A DNA stretch of 64,000 nt from Sipunculus nudus (lineage: Eukaryota; Annelida; Sipuncula; Golfingiida; Sipunculidae), in contig CM049313.1 in assembly GCA_026874595.1 (NCBI GenBank), positions 59,477,159 to 59,541,158 of the forward strand. Direction: 5' to 3'. Both the position numbers and the translations under genes were made by a program. This document shows positions 1-11,800 of the stretch, piece by piece (positions within the stretch are counted from its first letter, which is position 1; every line of letters begins with the position of its first letter). The notes under the pieces were generated by a model. The model was given only the letters and a program-made list of their open reading frames with translations. It ran no database searches and was not told where the DNA came from.

Positions 1-34
1 GCCGTGACATTGCCGATGTGAGAATAAAAATTGT

Positions 35-157
35 TCATGTATACATCATTTCGAATGATTTTTGCGTCTTATATGAAATAATTGGAGGCAACCATGCACC
101 AAGAACAGCCGAACTGCCTTCATCAGTGACCGGAATTCCTGCATACACAAAGACAAC
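35..157 (-). other. Possible terminal coding exon, unrecognised
   Basis: On the minus strand an acceptor-like TTTTTGTTTCAG is followed by about 40 open codons (start of frame VVFVYAGIPVTDEG) and a TGA at 35-37. No family is recognised and no partner exon was found upstream, so it may be chance. It lies well beyond the polyadenylation signal of the neighbouring lectin gene and need not belong to it. Confidence 0.2.
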
Positions 158-2069
158 CTGAAACAAAAACCTTCGGGATAAGGATTAACGATTAGGCCTA
201 TGGTGCACATGAAAACCCTTTGCTGTCGGTGACGGATTTAAGCATGTTTGGCCTGACATTTGACCGAATCTCTGACCAACATGCATGGTCAGCAAATGTA
301 AAAACATGTTTCTCGAGATCCCTTGACAATAAATTCTTATGTCAGCAAGCAAAAATGGTTAATCTCACAATTCATCCAGGTAATCCCATTGCTTAATGTT
401 GAAAGACGCTCAACAACTGTCGCTGCACTATCGACCACCTAGCATTTATATCTTATATAAAAAAATCTGGAATCATTGGTACCACGCAAACTATCTATGA
501 AAGCACGTTTAAAAGTTTTGTTTATATTTGCAATGCGACGACACGGATATTAAACCGCAAAGAGATCCATGGATTAATCAATATACAAAATATGTTTCAT
601 GGACAAATACCTTCTGTTGGTAATATTTTGCATTGATTTTTGCTCTGTTTAATTTTTTTTAATTACACTCCTCAGGATTTCTTCGTAAAAGCGCCATGTG
701 TGAATGAATGCGGGTAGGAAGCTTATCCTTGACATTCATATTTATATAGCGTCAGTGGGGAGAATGTAACATATACATTACCACGCCGAAAGTCGGGGGA
801 AACAGTGCTTAATATAGCTAATCAGTGCTCTGCATAGTTTAGTTCAACAAAACCTGAAAAGCTCCCCAGTTCCGTAAAAGGGGTGTCCAGTCCGGCGGGG
901 GTGGGGGTGGGTGGAGGGTTTTGGTAGCACAAATTGGTCCGAAACCCTTCAAAAAGGTTGCGACGGCTTAAAAAAAAAGGGGGGGGGGGTTCCGGATCCG
1001 CTAATGAAACTAACTAGGTATGCATATCCCCGTTTATTCCTCTAGGACCTGCTTCCTTCCCTTAAAACATACGTTTAATTAATCTTTCACATCTTCCTTA
1101 CACCAATCTACCCTTTATGGGTCTAATAAAATAATAATATAACAAGACAAAGATCTTAAAAAATCTGAATGCCTCATGTCCCATTCAGGTTCGCAAATGT
1201 AAATATCATCACTGACTAGGTCTTCAAGGTACACCTACTGATGTATGATTTATTTAGCAGCGAGCACGTACAGCGCCACTATTTAAAAGATATGTGTACA
1301 TATCTCCATGAAACAGTTTCCAGCTGAAAATCTGTATTTTCCTTTTCACTTTTAGAATAAAAAATCATCCAACATTCCTTATCTCCTTGAATACATCTTC
1401 CCAACCCCGGTTTATTAGTTTGGGAGTAATAAAACAGTTGACACGACGTCAGAATATCATATTAACATTAATTCTCTGACTACAATCTAAATATTCCTTT
1501 GTCGATTTAGAAAAGAATTACATTACACAAGTTGATACATTGATACCATGGGATAAATTTACTTCGCAGGCAGACATTCAAAGTTCTTACGCATAAAATC
1601 CGCGATGCATAAATTATTTTAATATTTAATTATAGGCGGCAGCTCAGGATCAACGAGTGCAATCAGTTTTACGACAGAATGACGGCTTTTCCATGACGTT
1701 CTAACTCTGGATGTTGAACGTTGCCGAAATACCCGGAAGAGGGCGCGATTTTTTCATAGCTTTAATGCGTGTGGATTACTGATGAAGGGCACTTACTTTA
1801 TTGCTGTCATCATTGCGTTTCATATAAACAAGTAACAATTCTCTGTTTCATCACCCTTCTTACATCCCATCTTGGGTAAATATTTTAAACCTTTAAGGTT
1901 TACTAAAAAAACTTGACTTTGAGCAATAACAATCATAAATCTGTTCAAAGACAAGGTATTTCATAATATAAAACTGCACAGTTAAATTCTATACACTTAA
2001 TTTAAATCCCTTAATCTTAATTTGGAGCCGTTCATCAGATATCTTGCGCGGAGAGAGGGCGAAAGAGAC

Positions 2070-2073
<4 letters not shown>

Positions 2074-2112
<39 letters not shown>
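2074..2112. repeat. (GA)n microsatellite
   Basis: Uninterrupted AG/GA dinucleotide run downstream of the lectin gene. Confidence 0.95.
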
Positions 2113-2115
<3 letters not shown>

Positions 2116-2312
2116 AACGTGGCTTCGTTCAAAGTGAAGAAGAAACACTATGTATGCTTTGCATCGGTCCATAAACATTTGTCTTTGACGTACACTTTCT
2201 GAAAACAAATCTTGTAGTTCTGGATTATTACACTTCCACCAGGAAGGTGCTGCTATTTTTTCCCATGGATAAAAAAAAATATATCCATAAGGTGAACGGT
2301 TATGAGCGGATT

Positions 2313-2318
2313 TTTATT
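2313..2318 (-). terminator. Candidate polyadenylation signal of the PAN-CTLD lectin
   Basis: The reverse complement reads AATAAA about 155 bases past the lectin stop codon on the minus strand. Position and hexamer fit a 3' UTR end; no transcript evidence is available here. Confidence 0.5.
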
Positions 2319-2473
2319 AAGTTTGGTGTAATGTAAGGGTCACACGGTACACTCCATCGCATACAGACCACTGCACAGAATCAAGCCCAAAGGACGCAGG
2401 TAGTATCAATGGTGTGCTGCATGTCACAGGCCACGTCAAAGTTCTTGTAAAATAGTAGAGATATTGGCAAATG

Positions 2474-2697
2474 TCATGAATACTGGCAAACCACATTTGC
2501 TAAATTTGAACAGACCCAGTCATTCCATTTGTCGTATTTGTTAGGGTAGAGCGCGCCACAGTGTTCTAGATTATTGTGATTATTTGGTTCTTCTCTATCC
2601 CAGGCTGTGTACGTCATCAGGGGGCCATGAATCCCCCATCTCCACTGGCTCTCTACTTGCCTGTCGCTGATGTACAGCCAAATAAATGACGTAATAC
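2474..2697 (-). CDS. PAN-CTLD lectin exon 4: carbohydrate-binding half of CTLD and stop
   Basis: Acceptor CATAAATTACAG. It encodes FIWLYISD (the WIGL-type core), WRWGIHG, the EPN motif (EEPNNHNN), the conserved LEHCGA, KWNDWVC (WND calcium site) and a final cysteine, then TGA at 2474-2476. All residues expected for a calcium-dependent sugar site are present. Confidence 0.85.
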
Positions 2698-4775
2698 CTG
2701 TAATTTATGAAAGTTTAAAATTGACTTTACTCGTTGACAATATTGCTATACTATTACTTTTTTTAATTTTCATCTTATGATCAGACCTTTTTTTATATCT
2801 CTTTTTTTTATATTTTATTCACTTGAGATAAAGTTAAAGTGGGCATGGAGATCACCCTTAGGGTCAAGAAGATTTATCTGGGCCCAATCATAAATTCACC
2901 AAGTCATATACATGTGCAACGTGTGCGTCATTCAAATGCCGTTTGCGAACCACATTGCACACCCCCAATTTATTTCTTTGATTTACAATTTAAATTTCAA
3001 AATTATCATAAATTTTAATAACTTTTCGGCAAGGCATTGAGACCAAATGCTTTATAATGTACCTTTGCTTACCAGGTACTTGGATACATCATAGCTTTCC
3101 CCAGAGTTACGGACTCGCAGCAAAGTTCCACCTTTAGTGTTGCAGTATTCAGCAGCGACAAGCCACTCCATTTTGGTTTGTGCTAGCATGAGGCAGGTTC
3201 CTGTGGGTAGTAAAGGGTAGCCATCCGGGCAATCTTTAGAAAAATAAATTATTAAAAAGAAAATAAATTCTCAGTATGTGAAATCTATTGCTCCTCTCTA
3301 AGGGTGAGCATTATTCTACGATTTACAAAGAGCTAGGCAGAGTGCATTCATTTAAGAAATATTTCTTCTAAAATTTTGTGGATCCTTTGTATAAACGCTT
3401 AAAAGTGCTTATAATGCAACCCTAGGGACAGGACATTAACTGTTTACATATACAAAAACTGTAATTTTAACAATGTTGTCCGCGGGGGAAGGGGTTGGGG
3501 ATAATATCTAAATTAGGTCCTGCAAACTGCCTGAATAACGCCGTCTTGAAAGGACATTAGGCCGTTTGATTATCGGGTGTTTACTATAATTTCTCGGTCC
3601 TTTAAACATTAATTTCGAATGACCGAATTTCAGATTTCCAAGGATATTATTTATGGACCACCTTGAATGTAAAGTAAGAAGACGTTTGGTCTAGCGGTTA
3701 CGCTTTGTGTCCTGTTAACGGATGTTAAAGCAGACGGCCGTCACGACGGACGACCGACGAAGAGTGATCGCTATAGCTCATTTTCAGTCAGCTGAGCTAA
3801 ACAAATGAAAAAGGCGAGTGCTACCTGTCATAAACTCCTTATCCGAGACAGAAGTCTGCAGATCTACATACTCGGGCTAAAAATTAGACAAGTCAGCATA
3901 AAAAATGCAGGCGGTTACCTCCAAAAAGAAAAAAAAAATAATAGAAAAGTTTTTAAATATTAGAACCTAATCAAAATAATGTTCTTTACAGAGAAGAATG
4001 GAATTATGCTAACCGTTCAATACATATGAATGAATCCCAGGCGCCGAAAACACTGGGAATAACAATCCTTGGAGAGATAAAAAGGAACACTCGCCAGTGC
4101 TTGTTATTTGGACCAGGTTGCATGGAAGTGATGATTCTTGGTGCCGGGAACAGAGGGTGAGACATCGGATGTTTGATACATCTTGGTACGTCTTGATAAC
4201 CGTTCCCCCGGAAAAGACCGTATCTTTCTTCCGGGTATACTTCACGGATGAAATCGTGGCACTAACACCTTTTTAGAAAAAGAACATATACTTCAACTTC
4301 AAAACTACACCTGTTATAGGCCCCAAAAAATAAAGGTATGGTTCACCACCCGCATTATTTTTTTGTTTGTTTTATGTCTGTGCTTGTCTGCTGATTTTCA
4401 CATGTATGCTTTTTGTATTAATTATGTATGTACACGTAATTTAAAAAAACTATTTCATCGTAGCCAAGTATCCGTTACCAGATACCGCATATCAGCCCAG
4501 CTAGAAGTACCGAGACAATGTTGTTAGACTTTTTGACTGACAGCTAACCGGCCCGGCAACCACGGTTAACCCGACTGTATAGAAAAGTATAACCAAACTA
4601 TATACATGTAGTAAAAGGTTTACCCGAGTCTATAGTATAAGGTTAACCCGAGTAAATAGTACAAGGATACCCGACTGCATAGAATAAGGTTCATTCTATT
4701 ATCGAAGTGGGATTAAGCAAACTTACCTTTTCCCACAAATAAAATCCATAAAATGGAATAAATACTGATGTACAT
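2474..4775 (-). CDS. Secreted PAN-like/C-type lectin protein, four exons
   Basis: The four exons 4727-4775, 4014-4268, 3063-3233 and 2474-2697 join in one open frame of 699 bases (232 residues plus stop), all in phase 1. Residues 1-16 (MYISIYSILWILFVGK) look like a signal peptide. The second exon has a four-cysteine pattern resembling a PAN/apple module (C-x3-C, C, C). Exons three and four form a CTLD of about 130 residues that opens with CPDGY, carries a Glu-Pro-Asn (EPN) sugar-specificity motif and WND calcium motif, and ends with VVCQYS. In CTLDs, EPN plus WND usually means calcium-dependent mannose-type binding. The protein is therefore probably a secreted glycan-binding recognition protein. 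The least certain junction is the exon 3 donor: a stronger GTAAGC lies 10 bases earlier, but only AAAG|GTACAT keeps the frame. Confidence 0.8.
3063..3233 (-). CDS. PAN-CTLD lectin exon 3: N-terminal half of CTLD
   Basis: Acceptor TTATTTTTCTAAAG. It reads CPDGYPLLPTGTCLMLAQ, then W-x4-AAEYC and GGTLLRV, the usual first half of a C-type lectin fold with its first two conserved cysteines. Donor AAAG|GTACAT was preferred over the earlier CTG|GTAAGC because only the later one joins exon 4 in frame. Confidence 0.75.
4014..4268 (-). CDS. PAN-CTLD lectin exon 2: PAN-like module
   Basis: Acceptor TTTTCTAAAAAG, donor AACG|GTTAGC, 255 bases, phase 1 to 1. It encodes 85 residues with four cysteines spaced IRCLTLC...LPC...GEC, like the PAN/apple fold, which in other proteins binds protein or sugar. 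No PAN domain is certain without a profile search; the four-Cys pattern and its position before a CTLD are the basis. Confidence 0.65.
4727..4775 (-). CDS. PAN-CTLD lectin exon 1: start codon and signal peptide
   Basis: ATG at 4775-4773, then hydrophobic residues SIYSILWILFVG, ending AAAAG|GTAAGT, a near-perfect donor. It leaves one base (G), which pairs with the GT that opens the next exon to give Gly. The start was chosen because the hydrophobic stretch follows directly and the donor phase fits. Confidence 0.75.
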
Positions 4776-6189
4776 GATGCAGGATTTCTCTTACGATGAC
4801 ACCATACCTAGTGACGTTCAGATAATAGTACGGTGTTGGACGCTCCACCTTTATTTATCAAACTAATGCCTCATGGTGCTGTCTTTAATGTCACCTGTTT
4901 GTTGGAAGGAGGCCATAGGATACCTTGGTTCTCTGGTGACCCGGACTGTCACATCCGGTCCATATTTGAACGTACCCGTGTAAGCGATGCTCAGTTGACA
5001 CCACCATGCCTGTATCGATTTGTCTTAGTTTACCTTGCAAGTACGTCATATAATATAAAATATACGAAGGGATCATTCTCATAACCTCTTTAAATATATG
5101 GAACGCTTTTAAAGCAGTTCTACCTGGGGGGGGGGGTTATCCTAAGTAGTAGTTAAGTTTGTGCTTTTAATTCTTGTCTCTGTCACTAAAAAGTGATGTA
5201 TTTTTAAATGTGAAGTAAGTGTTATATTGTAAAATATGACTGTTTAATATATCTAGGCATATCTTGCACGCTCAGGCCAAAATTTTGGTGATTAACGTGG
5301 AATTTTGCAGAGTCCGAAGTGCAGGTTATAAATATACCGTGTCAAATTTTGATGGGTTATGGTAATATTTGACGGTCAGTTTTTCAGTTGTCATCGCATT
5401 TTGAGTGATTTGTTAGAGGTAGTGGACCATGATTGTTACAAGAACCAGATTTGATCCTCTCGGGTCCTATATCCAGAAATCCGCACGTCTCACTGGATGC
5501 TCTACTCGGGATTCCAGAACCGAGCGTCTCGAAAAAGATTTCAAGCGTCACAGACGCTTATCTCATCGTTTCTGAAAACCCGAATTAAAGTGACTATTGA
5601 TTGAGTAATAACAAACGATTAAACAGCTTTGTGTATTTTGCAAATTGTGCGTTTTGCACATGAATGAATAATTTCTTTCCAACCCTTCGCATTTGTTATA
5701 AAGATTCAGCATTTTCTATATCTTTCCCATGCTTACACTTATGGTGTCACTTGAGTAGAACAATGGATGCGAGATATTGTGTATTCAGATTGACCACATT
5801 ATAGCGGTTTATTTAATGAGAGAAGAGCGACTGATCGGTTGATATAGCAGTGTTAATGTAGTCACCAAAACTAGTCGATCACAACACAGGCGCCACAGAC
5901 AGAGAGCCGATGAGCCTTGTATCTTCCTGCATATTTTGATCCTTTTCAGGGAGGTGGTAGCATTTTAACACTACAGACCATGGAAAATACAGTGTGTAGG
6001 TACGGTGAATATTAGGCCTATTTATCTTTACAATTGCTGTTATCCCAACACATAAAGTTAATTAGCCTCGTCATCGGCGATTGCGCAATCCGAGGTATTC
6101 TAAAATGTTTCATTACTCGGAATCTGGCTCTGTTTTTCGATTACAGGCACTTATTGTTCTATTCACCAATTTAATAGATCGAGCGGCGC

Positions 6190-6222
<33 letters not shown>

Positions 6223-6490
6223 AAATTAAATAAATTAAGACACACACACACCAACACCTGTTTAGTCACACGAGTTTCATTGGTTTTGACGCAGTGAGGT
6301 GTCCGAAAACAATCTGTGGATGTATGAAAAGATAAGTGCCACAGATTCTGAGAATTGTCTTGATTGACAACGTTTTCGGATCAAGAAGATTTAAATTGAT
6401 CCTATCATCCTTCTTAGGGAGTCCCTCTTCCAAAGCAATTCCCAGCTTTCTCCAGATCGCAGGTGTTACAGCTTCCTGGTAGCAGAGTAT
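4776..6490. other. Upstream flank of lectin gene; no gene seen
   Basis: No exon with convincing splice sites or family signal was found on either strand. There is a short G run near 5128 and a C/A homopolymer block near 6190-6228. The lectin promoter would lie at the left end on the minus strand, but no clear core element stands out. Confidence 0.5.
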
Positions 6491-6680
6491 GGCTCCCTGG
6501 TAACAGAACGTTCCAGTATGGCTCCTTGGTAACAAAACGTTTCAGTATGGCTCCCTGGTAACAGAGCGTTCCAGTATGGCTCCCTGATAACAATACGTTC
6601 CAGTATGGCTCCCTGATAACAGAACGTTCCAGTATGGCTCCCTGATAACAGAACGTTCCAGTATGGATCCCTGATAACAG
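6491..6680. repeat. 29-bp minisatellite, six full units plus a partial
   Basis: Units begin at 6491, 6520, 6549, 6578, 6607 and 6636, each 29 bases (GGCTCCCTGATAACAGAACG then TTCCAGTAT), with a partial seventh. The units differ by a few substitutions. The minus-strand open frames across it come from the repeat, because 29 is not a multiple of three and no stop falls in the unit. Confidence 0.95.
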
Positions 6681-8780
6681 GATATATGGCTGTATTTATT
6701 TTTTCCTGAAATAAGGGCCTCTTTTTAATGATTTTCCACACAGGACTTGTGTATCTAATATTCCCAAATTCATGGTTTGAATGCAGTGAAACCAAAATTA
6801 CCCCTCTAAGCGATCCCAAATAACAATATGGGCAACATGTCTTTGATTGGCCACAGATTTTTAGAATATTTGAATGATACCATCCACTTTGTTTGAGATT
6901 ATGCTAAACATAATTAAAAATCAAACAATAAGTTTTTATAAAGGCCTCCTAGCATAACAGCTAGTGCAAACGAGAGCAGGCCAGACCATTCACTACTCCT
7001 CTTCAGGCTTCATGACCCCAGGTCATGTAAACAAATAGGACCAGTGACCGATGGGCCATTATTGAGAGCGTACCAATCTAGTTTCTATCACGCCCCTACA
7101 ATGGTTGAATAATGCCATATATATCTCTTCCAGTTTAGTTCTGTGGGGCCGCCGGGGGTACTCGTTTCAACCGTCGAACTTTTAAACAAAACATATTTCT
7201 TATATTTCAATTTGTTACATTTACATTTCAATAAAACACCTGCTTACATTTCATTTGCCTGCTTATCAAAATATAACTTTTTTTTAAAGTCTTTATTACA
7301 AGAACACCCATGTTTATGTAATTTGGCTTGAAACAGTTTTGAACTGACTACGTTTCACTACGTTTAAACCTACTCCGCTGGTGTATTTAGAAACGCATGT
7401 TCATTGTGGGGTTTAAAATTCAGCGCCCGTAAACCGTAAATAGCAGAGTTGCACTCTTGTGAGTCCGATTCTGTACAGTGTGAACAGAAAGCGCAAATAT
7501 ATCTATATGTTGTTTTTAGTTAACCATATAAGCATTCATTACAACGTGTGTATAATTCAAATCCAACTCTTTTTTTATCAAAGATAGACACTTTTGTCTT
7601 GGCAGTGTCAATTTTCCAATGCGCATTTTTGTTGTACGAATTCTTGAATAAAACAATAGAATGAAGACCGTCTTTACTGTGTATTTGAGGATATCAGCCA
7701 ATTAAAACGAAGGAGAGCCTAATTTTGGTTCTGCTTGTTATATTTAACATTAAAAATATTTATATTTTGGTTTTGCTTAACTTTTATCTTTTGTTTTGTT
7801 GAAAGCTTCAAGTTCCGCAACTTCTACATTTCTTTTATTCGTTCCATTGATATAGCAGAACTATACTTTTTTTCATTTTTTTTTTTCATCTCAAGAACAA
7901 ACTATCTCAACACATTAAATAATGCATAGCAAAAAATTAGTACACAATTAATACACAAAAATCAGTTCACATTCTGTCCATACAAAAATTGAAACAGATC
8001 TAATAATACACGATTAATATTTCCTTTTGCGTAACCACTCATCTGGCTAAAACAGTATATCCATATGCCTCTGTGACACCTCTGAAAAATGGCTTATGAA
8101 TGATATAAATTCCAACGAAGACATTAATGATTTGCATTGTCTTTTGTCAATGATTATTTGTACCTTGGAATGAAAAGGGCTGAGGATGATTGAATCCCCT
8201 CCCTGGGAAGTCCAACAGTAAACAAGTAAGTAGTGTAAACAAATACGTGTGTCGATTACTTTATCGATCGTGCGGACAGTTAGGTCAAATTTACTTCAAA
8301 TTTACTTCTTGTGTTTAAACAAACTACAAGCCTTGTTAGACTTGTTATCCAGAAAATGTCTTGTTTTCCACAAAGAGCGACCATCAATTTTTTTAGCGCA
8401 TTAGCACAGTGTACTAGTATCTGCCAAGAACTTCATCGCTAGGCAGGTTTAAATACCTAGCTCACCTAGGACTCTTTGTTATACCTCCCTTTGAATTTGT
8501 GAAGTCAGAACAGACAGTTTATTGCAGTATATCTTCTATTCCGCGTTTAATTTCGACCAGTTAAATATTATGATTTTCATTAACTCTTTCAGTAAGTACG
8601 ATTGACATACTTAATCCGTCAAAAATATTATTTACAGAAGTAAATGAACCGTAATTATTCTACGCATAAAATGAGTTATACTGATCAAAATAACTAAATG
8701 AACCGTAAAAACAATTAAAAGATTTAATCAACCGTATATAACTTGGTTGCTTCTGGTAAACAATGGGGTCAAATCGCGTG

Positions 8781-8826
<46 letters not shown>

Positions 8827-8833
8827 ATGACCA

Positions 8834-8889
<56 letters not shown>

Positions 8890-11800
8890 ATGACATTGGT
8901 CAGGTCTTTTGTATATATTTTATTAATTAAAAAAATGCACCAATACTTCTTCCCTTAATAACACTAAAGCATATAACAAATTGATTTATCTACATTTAAA
9001 AATATAATCAAAACTTATTAAAGATACAGAGTTGTACGACTCACAATCCTTCTACTGTCCTTAAAAAGGAAGAAATGAGCCTAATTCCACATAATATATA
9101 TAACCTACTATTTGATGAGTTATCCCTATCCATTGACAAAACAAATATGGATATAAAAAAGTTGATTAGACAATAACTCTCTAATCATCTCTCAGGCTTC
9201 CATAATAATCAATAAGTACGAGAGTTAAAACAATTCCGAACTGAAAATGTTTTATCCATACTTGTTAAAATACTGCTTGAATACTTTTGAATGGCTCTGG
9301 TGTGACTTTTCGGGAGATACATGTAAATATGTAGGATGTAATAATATATTTATCAGAATTTTTCTTTAAATACGCATTTTAATTATTTTAATATGTTAAG
9401 TCAGTGCCCATTATTCCTGTAGGTCCTGATCTATAAATAAATCCTTGCAAAAAATCATAATGAGGCCACACTAAACAACACATAAAATTAACAATTTTAT
9501 AAATAAGAAAAGAAGCATACAAACAAGCAACTTTTTATGTCTTCCATTCAGACACTGACAAGACCATTTTTGTTATTGTTTTTATCATGGACTCAAGAAG
9601 AAAAAAATGGAAGGACCAGATTAGGGCACGGAGACGAAAAAAAATACACGACTGAAACGTCACGCCCGTCGATCACAATTATCTTATGTTTGCTTTGTAC
9701 ACACAACATGTACGCCTTGTCAGTATATGAGACGTTATATCACAAATGTCAGTCGTGCTTTTTGTGCGCAATCAATTACTTGGATTATGACCGATCTCAT
9801 TAACACAGATGTGAGACATTTTATATTTTAATACGCATACATGATATATCTTTTTAAAGAAAATGTACGATAAAAGGTGTCAAGGAATTGTTTATTTATG
9901 TAGTCAGAGAAATCTGTAATTATCGAAAGATCGCTAAAAAGAAAATATAAGACTCTCAACGCTATGGTTTTATCTGATGACAAAATGCGTAACCCTGCAG
10001 ACTAAGAACTAGAGTAGGTTATTTAAAAGATTATCTGGCTGTATGAATATTCATAGGAGTAAAGTTAAAATCGTCTAATGCTATCCTTCGAAATATGCTC
10101 ATTCTCCACCGGAAGACTCTCCGCCGCGTCATAATTTCGGTCATTTAGGAACTAATTTCTTTCCATCACTGGAAGCCCATCCAGGCATACAAAACTCCTT
10201 TACACAAAAGATATTGATACAACAAAAACTATAGAAATTTTAAATACCACTGAAAACATGACTACAGCGACCTTAACGCTGGACAGTTGTGCATATTACC
10301 ATTTTGTTTAATCAGGACCAAGACTTGCTCAGTCGATGCAGTGGCTAAGAATTAATACCTCTCGCTGACAGAGCCATCAAACTTGCTGTCGATGTGTCAA
10401 CGCTCAGAACAGGTACCGCCACCTAATCTACGGCCCCTCACGCAATAAGAGTTAGAACTGAGGTCTGACGTCTATCGGTGCATGGAATCACATTTTGCTG
10501 TTCGCAATTTAGTTGCAAACATATATACTAAAGCCCTGGCAGGGCCAACCAGAACCTTTTGCCAAACCTTCTTGATGCCGTGTTTGAGCACAGGGCACTT
10601 AACTCATGTACGTGGTCCAGGCTATAAACGCGAAAACCTCATCTTTATGCGTTACAAAGTATAATGCACAAAATGAGGTCTCACACGAGACGTCGAACCG
10701 GATTAAGTCAGAGCAGAGTCAAACAATGGTGTAAACGGTGACACAGAACATTTCAGCTATGGTCATGCTTCGGAAATTACCGTGCTTTTTTTTGACAATA
10801 CAGTGTGTCCTATGGGTGCAATTTCCATATTCAACCCATTAATCAGGAGGAAATTGACATAATTTCGGGAAGGATCTTTCGCAGCAACCATCTGTACGAA
10901 ACGATGCCAGTAAAGGCAAATGTCAACTTAGCCTATCGAAAACCGTACAAAAACGGCCGAAGTCCCGTGGGGTGGGTAACAAGTCAGTATAAAAAATCCT
11001 TATGACTTCAGTGCCTTCTTGGAAAAATCATGAATTAAAATCATGATCATCCCTATTGACTTCTGTTAAAATATTTAGAACTAAATTGTCTTCAATTAAA
11101 GTTGATAGTTTGTTCCTTTCCTTAGTTATTTTACACGGAGGTCATGACAAAAATGTACGGATCTCCTTATTTTGGCGATCCCTGGGGAACGTGGCTTCTG
11201 TGTGAAAGTACAATTGAATAACACCAGTCTCATAAATAAATGAAACTAGATGCACCCTTGGAAGATAAATATAGTTCTGCAACAAGCTGGTAGCCAATGA
11301 ATGTCGCAAATTTTAATCCTAAGCTTCCGGGAAGGACTTTTTCCACATGTAATTCACTACATGATATAAAGATAACTTGTCCTTCCATTCTTCAGTAAAC
11401 TCCTCCCATATAATTAGTCAGCAAAGCATGGCAAATTATGCTGTTTACAAAAATTACGTTTTGGGAAAAGATATTAGCATATGTAGGGACTACGAATGAT
11501 AAGATTTTTTATGACAATATGATAACGACATCATTGCTGGATTGATGACAATATAATAGACATAATGATTGCATATACTGCCACCTACTGTGAAAATAAT
11601 TTGAAAAAAAGTTTATTACTATAGCAAAGTAAAAGATAGCTCATGTGAGCTGTCTGTCTGCTAAAAATTTTTATGACACTATATTAATGCTTTTAAAAAG
11701 AACTAGCTTTTTTTTTATATATATTCCATTTTCCCTTAACAAGTATCGGTATTAATTATTAATTTTTTTTTCTATTTTAGTTTATTTCCTAGACTCAAGC

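Noticed and set aside
869-1005. Another hAT-type MITE around CCGGATCCGC
   Set aside because: Only one end resembles the terminus; no inverted partner.
3685-3730. tRNA-like string TGGTCTAGCGGTTACGC
   Set aside because: Resembles a box A, but no box B at proper spacing and no cloverleaf.
6266-6819. Two minus-strand ORFs with repeated peptides
   Set aside because: Minisatellite without internal stops; no gene evidence.
8660-8958. ORFs of alternating Ile-Tyr
   Set aside because: Translation of (TA)n microsatellites.
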